From assembly GCA_033439265.1 (NCBI GenBank), contig JAVTVX010000016.1:16166701-16230700 (forward strand): 64,000 nucleotides of DNA. The letters run 5' to 3'. Below are positions 22,382-33,900 of the stretch, in pieces (position 1 is the first letter of the stretch; each line of letters opens with the position of its first letter). The position numbers and the translations under genes were made by a program. This stretch comes from Dillenia suffruticosa. Taxonomy: Eukaryota > Streptophyta > Magnoliopsida > Dilleniales > Dilleniaceae. Under the pieces are notes generated by a model that worked only from the letters and a program-made list of their open reading frames with translations, was not told where the DNA came from and made no database searches.

Positions 22382-23833
22382 ATGCCGCCTAGACGCGGTA
22401 GACCAGTAGGACGCGGAGCTAGACCCGCGCCACCTGCGACCCCTCACGTGCCTGACCCTCCGAGGGAGCCTGAGACCCTTGGAGTGCCTGAGGCTGCTTT
22501 CTCTACACGGGCGCCCCCTGTAGCGCCTACTCGGCCGGCTGCTCCTGCCGAGGTTCCACCACCGTCCCTTGAGGCGTTTAGGCAGGTGTACGAGTGGTAC
22601 ACCTCACACGGAATTCAGATGCCACCCCCACCACCACCACCGACGGCCGTGCCGACTCCTACGGCCGTACCACCTTCTGTTGTACCAGATCAGCCACCAG
22701 TTGCTGATCCTTCTACTGTGTCGGGACCTAGCGACACTATCTCCTCCACCTTGAGGCGTATTCACGAGCTCACCCAGCTGGTGAAGGAGGCGAGGCAGTT
22801 AGGCTGCACAGAGTTCGCAGGGACGGGTGATCCCACAGCAGCGAAACACTGGATCAACCGCACCCGTAGAATTTTGACTGATCTGGGGTTGAGCGAGGAC
22901 TACCGGCTTCGGATAGTAGAGAGACTTTTAGATGGTGACGCCCTCACTTGGTGGGAGGCGATTTGTGACGATGCTACCGAGCCGCTGCGATGGGAGGACT
23001 TCCTACGGGAGTTCGATCGCAGGTACTTCTCTGAGTTCCAGCAGGACCGCAAGAGGGCAGAGTTTCTGCACTTGCGGCAGGGAGCCAGGACAGTGACAGA
23101 GTATGAGATGGAGTTGAGGCGACTAGCTGCTTTTGTTCCAGACTTAGCGACGCCGACGCAGCTACGGTTCAAGTTTGAGGACGGCCTCAACTTGAACATC
23201 AGGAGGTACATGACAGTGACCCCTAGTTTCTCCCTTGCGGAGATTGTGGACTCAGCATTTAGGGCGGAGGAGATCGTCCGTGCTGAGGGCAGACAGCGGG
23301 AGAACAGGGAGCAAAAGAAGAGATCTGGGGCTTCTTCGAGTCAGAGCTCGAAGAAGGGCAGGAGTTTAGGATATCACGAAGACTCTTTTCAGCCGAGACA
23401 AGCACATCCCGGACAGGGATCACCATCCCAGGGATTTAGGGCACAGGCCTCTAATGCCACTACTCAGACTTCAGATCAATGGCACTCCTCTTGTCGCCGA
23501 TGTGGTAGACACCACCCTTTGGGAGAGTGTAGGATACCTATTACATGCTTCCGGTGTGGGAAGCAAGGGCACATCAGGAGCTCCTGCCCTGAGTTGGGAT
23601 TTGGAGATCACATAGCTAGTGGACACTCGAGTGTTCCCCGAGGAGGACAGCAGGGAGCACCTGCGCACTCGAGTCACACCGCTCCACGGACGGTAGCCGG
23701 GAGCAACACGGTGCCAGGATCATCACGACAGCAGCAGAGGTCACAGGCCCGTGTATATGCGATGACGCAGGAGGACGCTGAGGCGAGTCCTGATGAGATT
23801 TTTGGTGTTCCTCCCACTGATCCCCATGTTTAG
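22382..23833 (+). CDS. retrotransposon gag polyprotein (intact ORF, 483 aa)
   Basis: Gag forms the virus-like particle in which retrotransposon RNA is packaged and reverse transcribed. The ORF opens with a basic RG-rich start and a long Pro/Ala-rich segment to about residue 125. A Retrotrans_gag domain follows (about 140-300), with FAGTGDPTAAKHWINRTRRI, GDALTWWEAI and FLREFDRRYF as landmarks. Then come a basic linker and a CCHC knuckle (CFRCGKQGHIRSSC, near residue 386), preceded by a second Cys-rich motif CRRCGRHHPLGEC. The ATG follows the leader closely, with a purine-poor, acceptor-like ccttgcag just upstream (near 22370-22377). It has no stops, unlike the pol that follows, and would be the only product this copy could make. 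The last 10 codons may lie within an intron-like insert. Confidence 0.93.
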   Translation: MPPRRGRPVGRGARPAPPATPHVPDPPREPETLGVPEAAFSTRAPPVAPTRPAAPAEVPPPSLEAFRQVYEWYTSHGIQMPPPPPPPTAVPTPTAVPPSVVPDQPPVADPSTVSGPSDTISSTLRRIHELTQLVKEARQLGCTEFAGTGDPTAAKHWINRTRRILTDLGLSEDYRLRIVERLLDGDALTWWEAICDDATEPLRWEDFLREFDRRYFSEFQQDRKRAEFLHLRQGARTVTEYEMELRRLAAFVPDLATPTQLRFKFEDGLNLNIRRYMTVTPSFSLAEIVDSAFRAEEIVRAEGRQRENREQKKRSGASSSQSSKKGRSLGYHEDSFQPRQAHPGQGSPSQGFRAQASNATTQTSDQWHSSCRRCGRHHPLGECRIPITCFRCGKQGHIRSSCPELGFGDHIASGHSSVPRGGQQGAPAHSSHTAPRTVAGSNTVPGSSRQQQRSQARVYAMTQEDAEASPDEIFGVPPTDPHV

Positions 23834-23978
23834 AGATGTCCATGTACTTTTTGAGAACCATCACTAGTTAAAGCCGTAGATGCTTAACTATGTTGGTTGT
23901 ACATACATTTTGATATATATATATCTATAGATATTTTCTTTTATATTTAGTGACTGATCTTTTATTTCCTCACATTAG
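23805..23978 (+). other. 174-bp intron-like insert between gag and protease
   Basis: The stretch begins GTGTTC after the gag residues DEIF and ends CACATTAG before the protease start. It is AT-rich (including tatatatatatctatag) between GC-rich coding flanks and carries several stops in the gag frame, the first being the gag stop at 23831. Removing it would put gag and protease in one frame. Its length is a multiple of three, so frame restoration alone is weak support. The alternative is a simple insertion or decay. Confidence 0.5.
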
Positions 23979-24898
23979 GAGTTATGGCAATATGGGAAGT
24001 CGACACGCGTGTCCTATTTGACACCGGGTCGTACCATTCGTATGTGAGAAGTGCCTTTTTGCCCACGGGTTGGGTAAGCCTTGTCGCGGGGTTGCACGGC
24101 ATACCTAACTCATGTTATCGACACCACTGTTGAGGACCCGAGGCTTGAGAAGGTCCCAGTGGTGCAGGTTTCCTAAATATATCCCCGAGGAACTACCCGG
24201 ACTACCCTCAGTTCGGGAGTGTGATTTCGAGATTGACTTAACTCCAGGGATCACTCCCATATTTATTCTGCCATACTGAATGACACCAGTGAAGTTTAGA
24301 GACGGGATTCTAAGATTGTGTGTGAACTAGAGACAGCTAAACAAGGTTTTCATCAAGAATCAGAACCCTTTGCCACATAGTGACGATTTATTTGAGCAGT
24401 TCCAGGGTGCGCGTGTTTTTCTGAAAGATCGATTTTCGATTTGAATATCAATATGGACATTATGAGTTCGTGGTCATGTCGTTTGGGCTGACCAACAAAC
24501 CAACAGCCACAGACAGTGACTGAGATGCAAAGTTTTCTTGGTCTTACGGGGTGTTGTCGGCGATTCATAGAAGGATTTTTCCGGATCGCCGCTATACTTA
24601 CCAGATTGATACGAAGGGCGTCAAGTTCTTGTGGGACGATCGTTGTGAGACGAGCTTTTAAGAGCTCAAACAACGTCTGACGAGGGACGGCCAGACAGAG
24701 AGAATCTTAGTGTTTTAGCTCAGCACGTAACTATTCTAGATTGATAGGTCAGAAAGTTACGGAGCAAAGAACTTTCATTGGTCAGACACCAGATCGAGAA
24801 AGAGATCTGAGAGCCCGAAGAGACTATTAAGAGACTTAAAAGACAGTACCCCCATTTGTTCAGCGTATTACTTTCTTTTAGTTTCGAGGACGAAACTT
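23979..24898 (+). pseudogene. gutted pol: protease, reverse-transcriptase and chromodomain-like scraps
   Basis: The protease is recognisable by LFDTGS at about 24029-24046, the Asp-Thr-Gly catalytic triplet. After a stop near 24130, fragments of the reverse-transcriptase N-terminus appear (PEELPGLP near 24185, IDLTPGITPIF near 24232, then a [13 protein letters not shown] block near 24384). A later block (MQSFLGLTGCCRRFI near 24522) matches the region after the polymerase domain. The end (KRQYPHLFS near 24840, FEDETCF near 24885) resembles the chromodomain-containing tail of Tekay/Del-type chromoviruses. No active-site YVDD, RNase H or integrase zinc or DDE residues are seen. Multiple stops and shifts are present, so it is non-functional. 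Confidence 0.85.
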
Positions 24899-24900
24899 GT

Positions 24901-24914
24901 TTTTAGGGGGTTAG
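24901..24914 (+). promoter_or_regulatory. candidate polypurine tract
   Basis: TTTTAGGGGGTTAG lies 5 to 18 nt before the 3' LTR (24919), followed by AAAA. The purine core AGGGGG is in the position where plus-strand DNA synthesis is primed. The same 14-nt word occurs twice in the leader. Confidence 0.7.
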
Positions 24915-24918
24915 AAAA

Positions 24919-24930
24919 TGTAACACCAAG

Positions 24931-24975
<45 letters not shown>

Positions 24976-27780
24976 GAGACGCAGCGTTTTGGGACAAAAC
25001 GCTGCGTCCCCAATTGGGGATTAGGGTTAAAACCCTAACCCCCTTTCTCTCTCTCTCTCTCTCCCTCTCTTTCTCTCTCCCCGACGTTCCCTCTCCCGCG
25101 GCCGTTCGGCTTCCTCCGCCACAGCCACCGCCGCCACCGCCGCCATCCTTCTCCTTCTCCTTCTCCTTCTTCTTCTTCTTCTTCTCCTCCTTCTTCCCTC
25201 GCAGTTTCTCTCTCTACCTCACTCCGTCTTCTCTCCCTCTCGCGATCTCCCACGATCGCTCTCTCCGCCTCGCCGCACACCGCCACGAGCCTCCGCGAGC
25301 ATCTTCTTCCGCCATAGCGCGCGACTGCAGTGCCTTCTGCAGCGCGATCCCCCAGCGCACAGCGCGAGCGCAGGCTCGCGAGCGCAGGCGCGCGAGTGCA
25401 GGAGCGCGCGAGCGCAGGAGCGCGCGAGCGCAGGCGCGCGAGCAGGCGCGCGAGCAGAGCGCGCGAGCAGAGTGACCGAGCGAGCAGGGCGCACGAGCAG
25501 AGCGTGCAAGCGCGCAGGGGCACGCAGCAGCGCGCGAGCGCGCACGAGCCAGCGCAGCGCACGGGCGCGTGCCAGCGCACGGGCGCGTGCCAGCACACGG
25601 GCGAGCACCAGCCGGCGAGCCACTGTCAGCCCGCAGGCCCATCAGCTGCAGGCCCACCGGCCCATCGGCCCGCCAGCCCGCTGGCCCGCAGACCAGCGAG
25701 CCCGCTAGCTGTGTCCCACGAGCCCAGTCCGGCCCGTGGCCCACGAGCCCGCGACGGCCCGTGACGGCCCGTGACGGTCCGTGAGTTCGTGACAGCCCAC
25801 GAACCTCCACGCAGGTAAATAACTTAGGGTTTTGTTTCGGATCTATGTGTTTAGATCTAACAAATGAACCTTGTTTTGATAGGAAACCCTACAGACTTTG
25901 GAGTGATCGAAACGACTTTCGGACGAGACTCGACGCTTCGAGAAAACCCTAGGTGAGGAGATTTCGACTCTAATTGATAAATTGGACGAATCTAGGATTG
26001 AATTTAAGATGAAAGGTTTTGTATATGCTTAGAGTGTAAGTGGAATGCGAATAGAATACAAATTATGAAATGAGTATATATGAATTGAAGGTTAAGTATA
26101 GAATGTTACAGAAATTTGATGATCTGATTTAGGTTGATCTTTTGGGGACTCGAGCGGTCAGATCCGATTTGACTTGTCAGTAGGGAGTGACTTCCCTCCC
26201 GTAGAACTGTGAGTGGGACTTTGACATTCGCTATTGATTGAAAACCATGTTTCAAAAATATCTTTTAAATGACATGTTTCTGCAAAATGTATGATTGTTA
26301 TGACTTTCCAATATTTGATGTAATATTTTGTGACCTTTGGAGTGTCTTAACTGGTGACTTTATTGATATGCATCCATGAGTTTTGATAAACATATATTGT
26401 GCCATATTTTCGACATATTGATATGTTTTAATGCTTCCACTGCATTGGCACATGGTTTTCAATGGATTTATTTACACATTTGGGCTGTATGCCCGGCCGA
26501 CTTTATGATATTATGATTTGGGCTGTATGCCCGGCTGACTTTATGATATTATGCATTGGGCTGTATGCCCGGCTGACGTTATGATATTATGCATGGGGCT
26601 ATATGCCCGGCTGATATGGTGATGGGATGCATGGGGCTACGTGCCCGGCTGATATGATATTGTGATCCGTAGCTACGAAGGACATCTGGTAGAGGCACCC
26701 CTTGTGTCCGGATACGCTTCGGCCGGAGGTATCCGCCAGATTGTCGTGTGTATGGGTGTCCCAGGTTGACCCTCATCGGAGAGGACGTTGAGTACGGCTC
26801 CGTCTAGCACCAGGCGGGGGCACCATACACGGCTGACTAGTTATATGTACATTATTATTATTTACAGGCTAGTTGGGGTAGTCTGTGGCCAACATTGGGG
26901 CAGAGAGCCATTCTTTAATACTTGCATTTGGAAAAAACCCCCAATGCGCCGTCCTTGGTCGAGGTAGACCATTGCCGGGAATATTTCATTGGCCGGCTCT
27001 TCATGACATTGATGTAAAATTTTGGGATGCATATCTTGCTTTCTGATGTGTGCGTATTATATATGATTTTGAAATAACATGATCGGTTTGCACAGTGGAT
27101 ATTTCCTTATCTTATGCTTTGACACTCCAAATTCACCTCGATATTGATAGTATGGTGTCAATCCCCTCACTTACTGAGTATCCTCCCATAGATACTCATC
27201 CCTCACTTTCTTTCCCACAGGATTAGTGTTGGATCGAGGAGATACCACTGGGATTGGGTATGGATATTTTCCATCTCTTCCGCTATGATGATTGGTGATA
27301 TTATTATATATTGGAGATTTTAGATTGACCAATGTATTTATATAAATTTTCTGGGATGACTGTATAATTGATGGATATTTATTTTTGAAACTTTCGTGTT
27401 GATTATTTCATTGCATTGAGGCATTTGTAAATATTTAAAAATAACTTGGGAATTTATTTTATATATGCGTAGAATTTAAGTCCGCTCGGTGTGGCGGCTG
27501 CTCATGCTCTAGTTGGGCATGACAGTAGAGGTCTGTTGCTAGGACTGCTATGAACTTTATAGCCTTGCGTTGTTCTGGATGTTGGCTGGGATATCTGTTG
27601 ATTTTGGAGAGGCCGGGATGGTCAATTTTTTATTTTTATAGGATGAATGTCATATACAGGTGAAATTGTACATGGGAAACCTCCGATTTATGGGGAGGTT
27701 CTGTCCGATTTTCTGTAAAAATACAGCCGGCATCCAGGGACAACGGGCGGCTGTTCACGATCCCGGTTCGGGGCGTGACA
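24919..27780 (+). repeat. 3' LTR (2862 bp)
   Basis: Same start and end as the 5' LTR and nearly identical in the non-repetitive parts. Length differences fall in repeats: the GC-rich gcgcgagca block is shorter, a 9-bp ccgccgcca-type unit and an 18-bp gcgtgccagcgcacgggc unit are extra. The GGTCT target copy follows at 27781. From 25862 onward this LTR is also the first part of the 5104-bp tandem unit. Confidence 0.95.
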
Positions 27781-27785
27781 GGTCT

Positions 27786-29707
27786 ACCGCGACCGATGAC
27801 AGGCGCACCGGGAGTGTTATATGTAAGTTTATTTAAAGTACTCTCTACCCTGGCGTTGGCGACGAACCTCGTCCAGGTGCTAGACTTGGAGAGGATATCC
27901 AAATCCAAATCCAAATCCTCCCCCTTTCGAGTTCAACCTGGCTAGTACTGTGTCGATAATCAAATCACGACAACTCGTGGTATACCCCAGGCCTAAGCAT
28001 ATCCGGACGCCACCAAAGCGTCTCTCACGATATCCTTCGTAGCTACGGAACAATACATATCAAAACCCTCAAGGCCAAAATCAATATCATATCAAAATGT
28101 ACCGAAATCAGGTTCATAAACCAATGCAACATATAGCATAAAATGACACATTATACATTTCAATCATATGGATGCATAATTTCACAATTCAACACAGTTT
28201 TTGGACACTCCATCGATTCACCAAAATCAATTTTAAAACCAGTTAAAACATTTCAAGCATACGACAAATCATGCTCATTATCAAAATATTGTAAAATAGG
28301 GTTTACATATTAGACAAAGCATTGAAATAAATCCTACTCACCTATACGGGAGGGTGATCATTCTATTTTCAAAGCCAATTCAAATCTAACCGCTCAAGTC
28401 TCCAATGAGATTTTCCTAATTAATCATCACAATTCGATATCAATTAAGGGCCTTGTAATTTTCCAACCAATGCTATCTAATTTGACAAAGTTTGTCCAAA
28501 GGTTGAAGAGATTTTGTTTCTCTCACCTAGGGTTCCTTGGATCTCAGATCTAGCTTTCGTTCGCCCGTCGGTTTGGTCTAAAACCTGAATGCTTCCAAAT
28601 TTGAAACAATTGTGAGCAGTTTAAGTCCAATTACTAAAGAATTTTGAAACCCTAGTACGAAAATCGAAATTTTGAGTCATTTACCTTCGCAGAGGCTCAC
28701 GGACTGTCACGGGCCGTCGCGGGCTCATGGTTGATGGGCCGGCGGGCCTGGTGGGCCTGCGGGCCTGATGGGTCTGGCTGGCTAGGAGGGCCTGCGGGTC
28801 GGCAGTGGGCCGCGGGCCGGACTGGGCCACGGGTTGGACTGGGCCGCGGGCCTGCGGGCTTGCGGCTGGCGGCCTGTGGGCAAGCGCGTAGTGGCTAGGG
28901 CTCATGCTCGCGAGTTGGATCGCGCGCTCGTGAGCTGGATCGAGCACTTGCGTAGTGGGTCGCGCGCTGGAGTGCTTGCGCTGTGCTGGGGCGCGCTATG
29001 CTCGCACTGGGATTGCACGCTGGCTCGCGTTGGGATCGAGCGCTGGCTCGCTCGCTGGCGCTCGTGCAGGGGCACGCTAGCTCATGCAGAGGCACGCAGG
29101 GGCACGCTGGCGCTCGTACAGGAGCGTGCAGAGACGTGCATGGGCGAGTTAGCGCTCGCGCAGGAGCGTGCAGAGGCACGCATGGGCTCGTGCAGAGGCG
29201 TGCAAGGGCGCGCTAGGGCTCGCGCAGGGGCACGCTAGCGCTCGCGCTCGGGAGAGAGCGCAGTGCTCTGCACTGTCGCGGGCTCTGGCGCTGTCGCGCG
29301 AACTGCCATTGTCGTGCGCGCTGGTACGCTCGCGATGGTGCAGCGATGCGCTCGGCGGAGGATGGCAGCGGGAGAGAGAGAGATGTGGCGGCGGGTAGAT
29401 CGGGAGAAGAGAGAAGAGAGGTGGAAAGAGAGAGAGAGAAAGAGGGAGAGAGAAAAGGGGAGAAGAAGAAGAAGAAGAAGTTGGTGATGGTGGTGGTGGC
29501 GGTAGGTCATGGCGGATGGAGCGAAACCGTCGCGGAGGAGGGCGGTGGCCGCGGAAGGTGAAGAGTCGGGGAGAGGGAAAGAGAAAGAGAGAGAGAGAAG
29601 GGGGAATTAGGGTTTTAATCCCTAATTTCCCAAATGCAGTGGGTGCTGCGTTTTGGCTCAAAATGCAGCACTCCGCTGTGGTTTTTTTTTTTTTTTTTGG
29701 TGTTACA
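27786..29707 (-). mobile_element. solo LTR, minus orientation, 5' portion
   Basis: The outer edge TGTTACA at 29701-29707 is the reverse complement of the LTR start TGTAACACC, followed inward by a T-run (A-tract on the LTR strand), a hairpin at 29643-29671, a telo-box-like inverted repeat near 29607, a GA/CT tract and a GC-rich gcgctcgcgc block, then AT-rich DNA. This is the same plan as the 19169 LTR but with diverged sequence. CTGTA at 29708-29712 matches 18303-18307. No internal retrotransposon sequence accompanies it, so it is a solo LTR, split by the younger element. It recurs at 32890-34811 and 37994-39915 in the tandem copies. Confidence 0.88.
29643..29671 (-). promoter_or_regulatory. 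hairpin at the solo LTR start
   Basis: Arms gtgctgcgtttt and aaaatgcagcac pair over 12 bp with one G-T (A-C on the other strand) around a 5-nt loop. Position and shape match the hairpin of the younger LTR although the arm sequence differs. Copies lie at +5104 and +10208. Confidence 0.7.
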
Positions 29708-30965
29708 CTGTACCAATCCAATTGTTTTCCTAAAATCAGATATTCCTTCCATTACCCAAATTTCAACACACCCCAACTTTAAATGACTCTTGAATCTAAA
29801 GCAGACTATTCTAGAGGGAGGAATAAACCAAGGCACAACTACAATGATGGAAATCACCCTGGTGGAGGTATTTGTGCCTAAGAAGATCATACCATAAAAT
29901 TGAGTTTGAAAACCGAGTTTGAAAAGAGCTGGCACCAACCGAATTTGGGAAGGAAAGCCCAATTAAGGACTTTCGAATCCCCGGCCCCCTAAGTTCCTTT
30001 GGCTGAAAAACCACATCCCTTCAACAGACACCCTCCAAATCACCCCAGTGGAATTGATGGTTTGATCCACCCAACTACTCACAAATCGATTTAGGAAGCC
30101 AGGCTTACTACATGGTATAAACCGGAACCGAGGATGTGAATGTTTGAATCAAGATAATTTGACCAGCAATGCTCAATGATTTAGACTTCCAGCCAAAAAT
30201 TTTATTTTGAATCCGCTCAACCAAATACTATTACTAGGACCTACTAACCCTACTTTGAGTAATGAGTGCTCCTAAATATATTCTAAAGTCTTTCATCAGA
30301 TGAAACTGGCATTGCGAGGCCAAACATCTCTTCAGAGACAATGGGGCTCGACGGAAGACAAATAGTTTAGACTTTCATGGATTTATGACTAACCCACTGT
30401 ACTGAAAAAACTTAGGGATGCAGTCTAGAACTATGGCCATGACACTTAGCTTTGCATCCGCAAATAACAGGAAGTCATCGACAAAGAACTAGTGAGAAAT
30501 AACTAGTTCTAAATCAGATGTTTGAATAGAACTCCATCTACCCTTACTAACTTGAGCCCGAATCATATATGATAGCTTTTCCACAACCAGAATAAATAAG
30601 TAGAGAGACAAAGGAACACCTTGATTCAGACCTTTCCTTCCAAGCAAACTAGGTTTGAGCCTCCCATTCCAAAGCACCGCTAATTGTGAGTGGATAACAA
30701 CAAACATAATCAATTGTATCAATGGATCAAGGAACTAGAAATCCTACAAAATCTGACCCAAAAGTTCTAAACTAATGCTATCTTAAGTCAACTAAAGTTC
30801 AACTTTCAAAACCATTTTCCAACTGATACCCCTGGAAATACGAATAGAATGCACTACTTCTTGCATAATAATCATGTTATCTAATGGACTCTACGCAGGA
30901 AGAAAACTATTTTGAAAAGGGCTCACCACCTTTTGCAGAATAGGATGAAGTCTTTGGACTAGAAC
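29708..30965 (-). mobile_element. LINE reverse-transcriptase segment (tandem copy 1)
   Basis: Minus-strand translation shows LINE reverse-transcriptase motifs: GLNQGVPLSLYLFILVVEKL (motif with RQGxPLSP in relatives) near 30590-30650, then FFVDDFLLFADA near 30455-30490 in place of the usual FADDLLLF catalytic box. Stops interrupt the frame (for example just before FFVDD). The CTGTA solo-LTR target is at its left edge. LINE sequence continues 3'-ward at 17240-18302, past the nested insertions. Confidence 0.85.
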
Positions 30966-33900
30966 AAATGAACCTTGTTTTGATAGGAAACCCTACAGAC
31001 TTTGGAGTGATCGAAACGACTTTCGGACGAGACTCGACGCTTCGAGAAAACCCTAGGTGAGGAGATTTCGACTCTAATTGATAAATTGGACGAATCTAGG
31101 ATTGAATTTAAGATGAAAGGTTTTGTATATGCTTAGAGTGTAAGTGGAATGCGAATAGAATACAAATTATGAAATGAGTATATATGAATTGAAGGTTAAG
31201 TATAGAATGTTACAGAAATTTGATGATCTGATTTAGGTTGATCTTTTGGGGACTCGAGCGGTCAGATCCGATTTGGCTTGTCAGTAGGGAGTGACTTCCC
31301 TCCCGTAGAACTGTGAGTGGGACTTTGACATTCGCTATTGATTGAAAACCATGTTTCAAAAATATCTTTTAAATGACATGTTTCTGCAAAATGTATGATT
31401 GTTATGACTTTCCAATATTTGATGTAATATTTTGTGACCTTTGGAGTGTCTTAACTGGTGACTTTATTGATATGCATCCATGAGTTTTGATAAACATATA
31501 TTGTGCCATATTTTCGACATATTGATATGTTTTAATGCTTCCACTGCATTGGCACATGGTTTTCAATGGATTTATTTACACATTTGGGCTGTATGCCCGG
31601 CCGACTTTATGATATTATGATTTGGGCTGTATGCCCGGCTGACTTTATGATATTATGCATTGGGCTGTATGCCCGGCTGACGTTATGATATTATGCATGG
31701 GGCTATATGCCCGGCTGATATGGTGATGGGATGCATGGGGCTACGTGCCCGGCTGATATGATATTGTGATCCGTAGCTACGAAGGACATCTGGTAGAGGC
31801 ACCCCTTGTGTCCGGATACGCTTCGGCCGGAGGTATCCGCCAGATTGTCGTGTGTATGGGTGTCCCAGGTTGACCCTCATCGGAGAGGACGTTGAGTACG
31901 GCTCCGTCTAGCACCAGGCGGGGGCACCATACACGGCTGACTAGTTATATGTACATTATTATTATTTACAGGCTAGTTGGGGTAGTCTGTGGCCAACATT
32001 GGGGCAGAGAGCCATTCTTTAATACTTGCATTTGGAAAAAACCCCCAATGCGCCGTCCTTGGTCGAGGTAGACCATTGCCGGGAATATTTCATTGGCCGG
32101 CTCTTCATGACATTGATGTAAAATTTTGGGATGCATATCTTGCTTTCTGATGTGTGCGTATTATATATGATTTTGAAATAACATGATCGGTTTGCACAGT
32201 GGATATTTCCTTATCTTATGCTTTGACACTCCAAATTCACCTCGATATTGATAGTATGGTGTCAATCCCCTCACTTACTGAGTATCCTCCCATAGATACT
32301 CATCCCTCACTTTCTTTCCCACAGGATTAGTGTTGGATCGAGGAGATACCACTGGGATTGGGTATGGATATTTTCCATCTCTTCCGCTATGATGATTGGT
32401 GATATTATTATATATTGGAGATTTTAGATTGACCAATGTATTTATATAAATTTTCTGGGATGACTGTATAATTGATGGATATTTATTTTTGAAACTTTCG
32501 TGTTGATTATTTCATTGCATTGAGGCATTTGTAAATATTTAAAAATAACTTGGGAATTTATTTTATATATGCGTAGAATTTAAGTCCGCTCGGTGTGGCG
32601 GCTGCTCATGCTCTAGTTGGGCATGACAGTAGAGGTCTGTTGCTAGGACTGCTATGAACTTTATAGCCTTGCGTTGTTCTGGATGTTGGCTGGGATATCT
32701 GTTGATTTTGGAGAGGCCGGGATGGTCAATTTTTTATTTTTATAGGATGAATGTCATATACAGGTGAAATTGTACATGGGAAACCTCCGATTTATGGGGA
32801 GGTTCTGTCCGATTTTCTGTAAAAATACAGCCGGCATCCAGGGACAACGGGCGGCTGTTCACGATCCCGGTTCGGGGCGTGACAGGTCTACCGCGACCGA
32901 TGACAGGCGCACCGGGAGTGTTATATGTAAGTTTATTTAAAGTACTCTCTACCCTGGCGTTGGCGACGAACCTCGTCCAGGTGCTAGACTTGGAGAGGAT
33001 ATCCAAATCCAAATCCAAATCCTCCCCCTTTCGAGTTCAACCTGGCTAGTACTGTGTCGATAATCAAATCACGACAACTCGTGGTATACCCCAGGCCTAA
33101 GCATATCCGGACGCCACCAAAGCGTCTCTCACGATATCCTTCGTAGCTACGGAACAATACATATCAAAACCCTCAAGGCCAAAATCAATATCATATCAAA
33201 ATGTACCGAAATCAGGTTCATAAACCAATGCAACATATAGCATAAAATGACACATTATACATTTCAATCATATGGATGCATAATTTCACAATTCAACACA
33301 GTTTTTGGACACTCCATCGATTCACCAAAATCAATTTTAAAACCAGTTAAAACATTTCAAGCATACGACAAATCATGCTCATTATCAAAATATTGTAAAA
33401 TAGGGTTTACATATTAGACAAAGCATTGAAATAAATCCTACTCACCTATACGGGAGGGTGATCATTCTATTTTCAAAGCCAATTCAAATCTAACCGCTCA
33501 AGTCTCCAATGAGATTTTCCTAATTAATCATCACAATTCGATATCAATTAAGGGCCTTGTAATTTTCCAACCAATGCTATCTAATTTGACAAAGTTTGTC
33601 CAAAGGTTGAAGAGATTTTGTTTCTCTCACCTAGGGTTCCTTGGATCTCAGATCTAGCTTTCGTTCGCCCGTCGGTTTGGTCTAAAACCTGAATGCTTCC
33701 AAATTTGAAACAATTGTGAGCAGTTTAAGTCCAATTACTAAAGAATTTTGAAACCCTAGTACGAAAATCGAAATTTTGAGTCATTTACCTTCGCAGAGGC
33801 TCACGGACTGTCACGGGCCGTCGCGGGCTCATGGTTGATGGGCCGGCGGGCCTGGTGGGCCTGCGGGCCTGATGGGTCTGGCTGGCTAGGAGGGCCTGCG

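Larger units (their letters stand above)
19169..27780 (+). mobile_element. Ty3/gypsy (chromovirus-like) LTR retrotransposon with deleted pol
   Basis: Two LTRs (TG...CA) flank a 2857-bp internal region. The 5-bp duplication GGTCT is present on both sides (19164-19168 and 27781-27785). The internal order is primer-binding site, leader, gag, protease remnant, scattered reverse-transcriptase fragments, a chromodomain-like C-terminal remnant and a polypurine tract. Internal regions of autonomous relatives are about twice this length or more. The reverse-transcriptase active-site block, RNase H and integrase are not recognisable. The LTRs differ by few substitutions over 2.86-2.89 kb by eye, so the insertion is recent. 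Tandem copies of part of its 3' LTR continue downstream. Confidence 0.95.
25862..30965 (+). repeat. 5104-bp tandem repeat, copy 1
   Basis: This unit runs from aaatgaacc inside the 3' LTR, through the LTR end (27780), the 5' portion of the solo LTR (27781-29707) and 1.26 kb of LINE, to ctagaac at 30965. The next base restarts at the LTR position. It is the ancestral arrangement apart from its right junction. A private A in gatttgacttg (near 26171) distinguishes it from copies 2 and 3, which have G. Confidence 0.95.

Noticed and set aside
28681..29721. ORFs of 70 to 190 codons recurring at +5104 and +10208
   Set aside because: They lie in the GC-rich and GA/CT part of the solo LTR and are copied by the triplication; composition artefacts.
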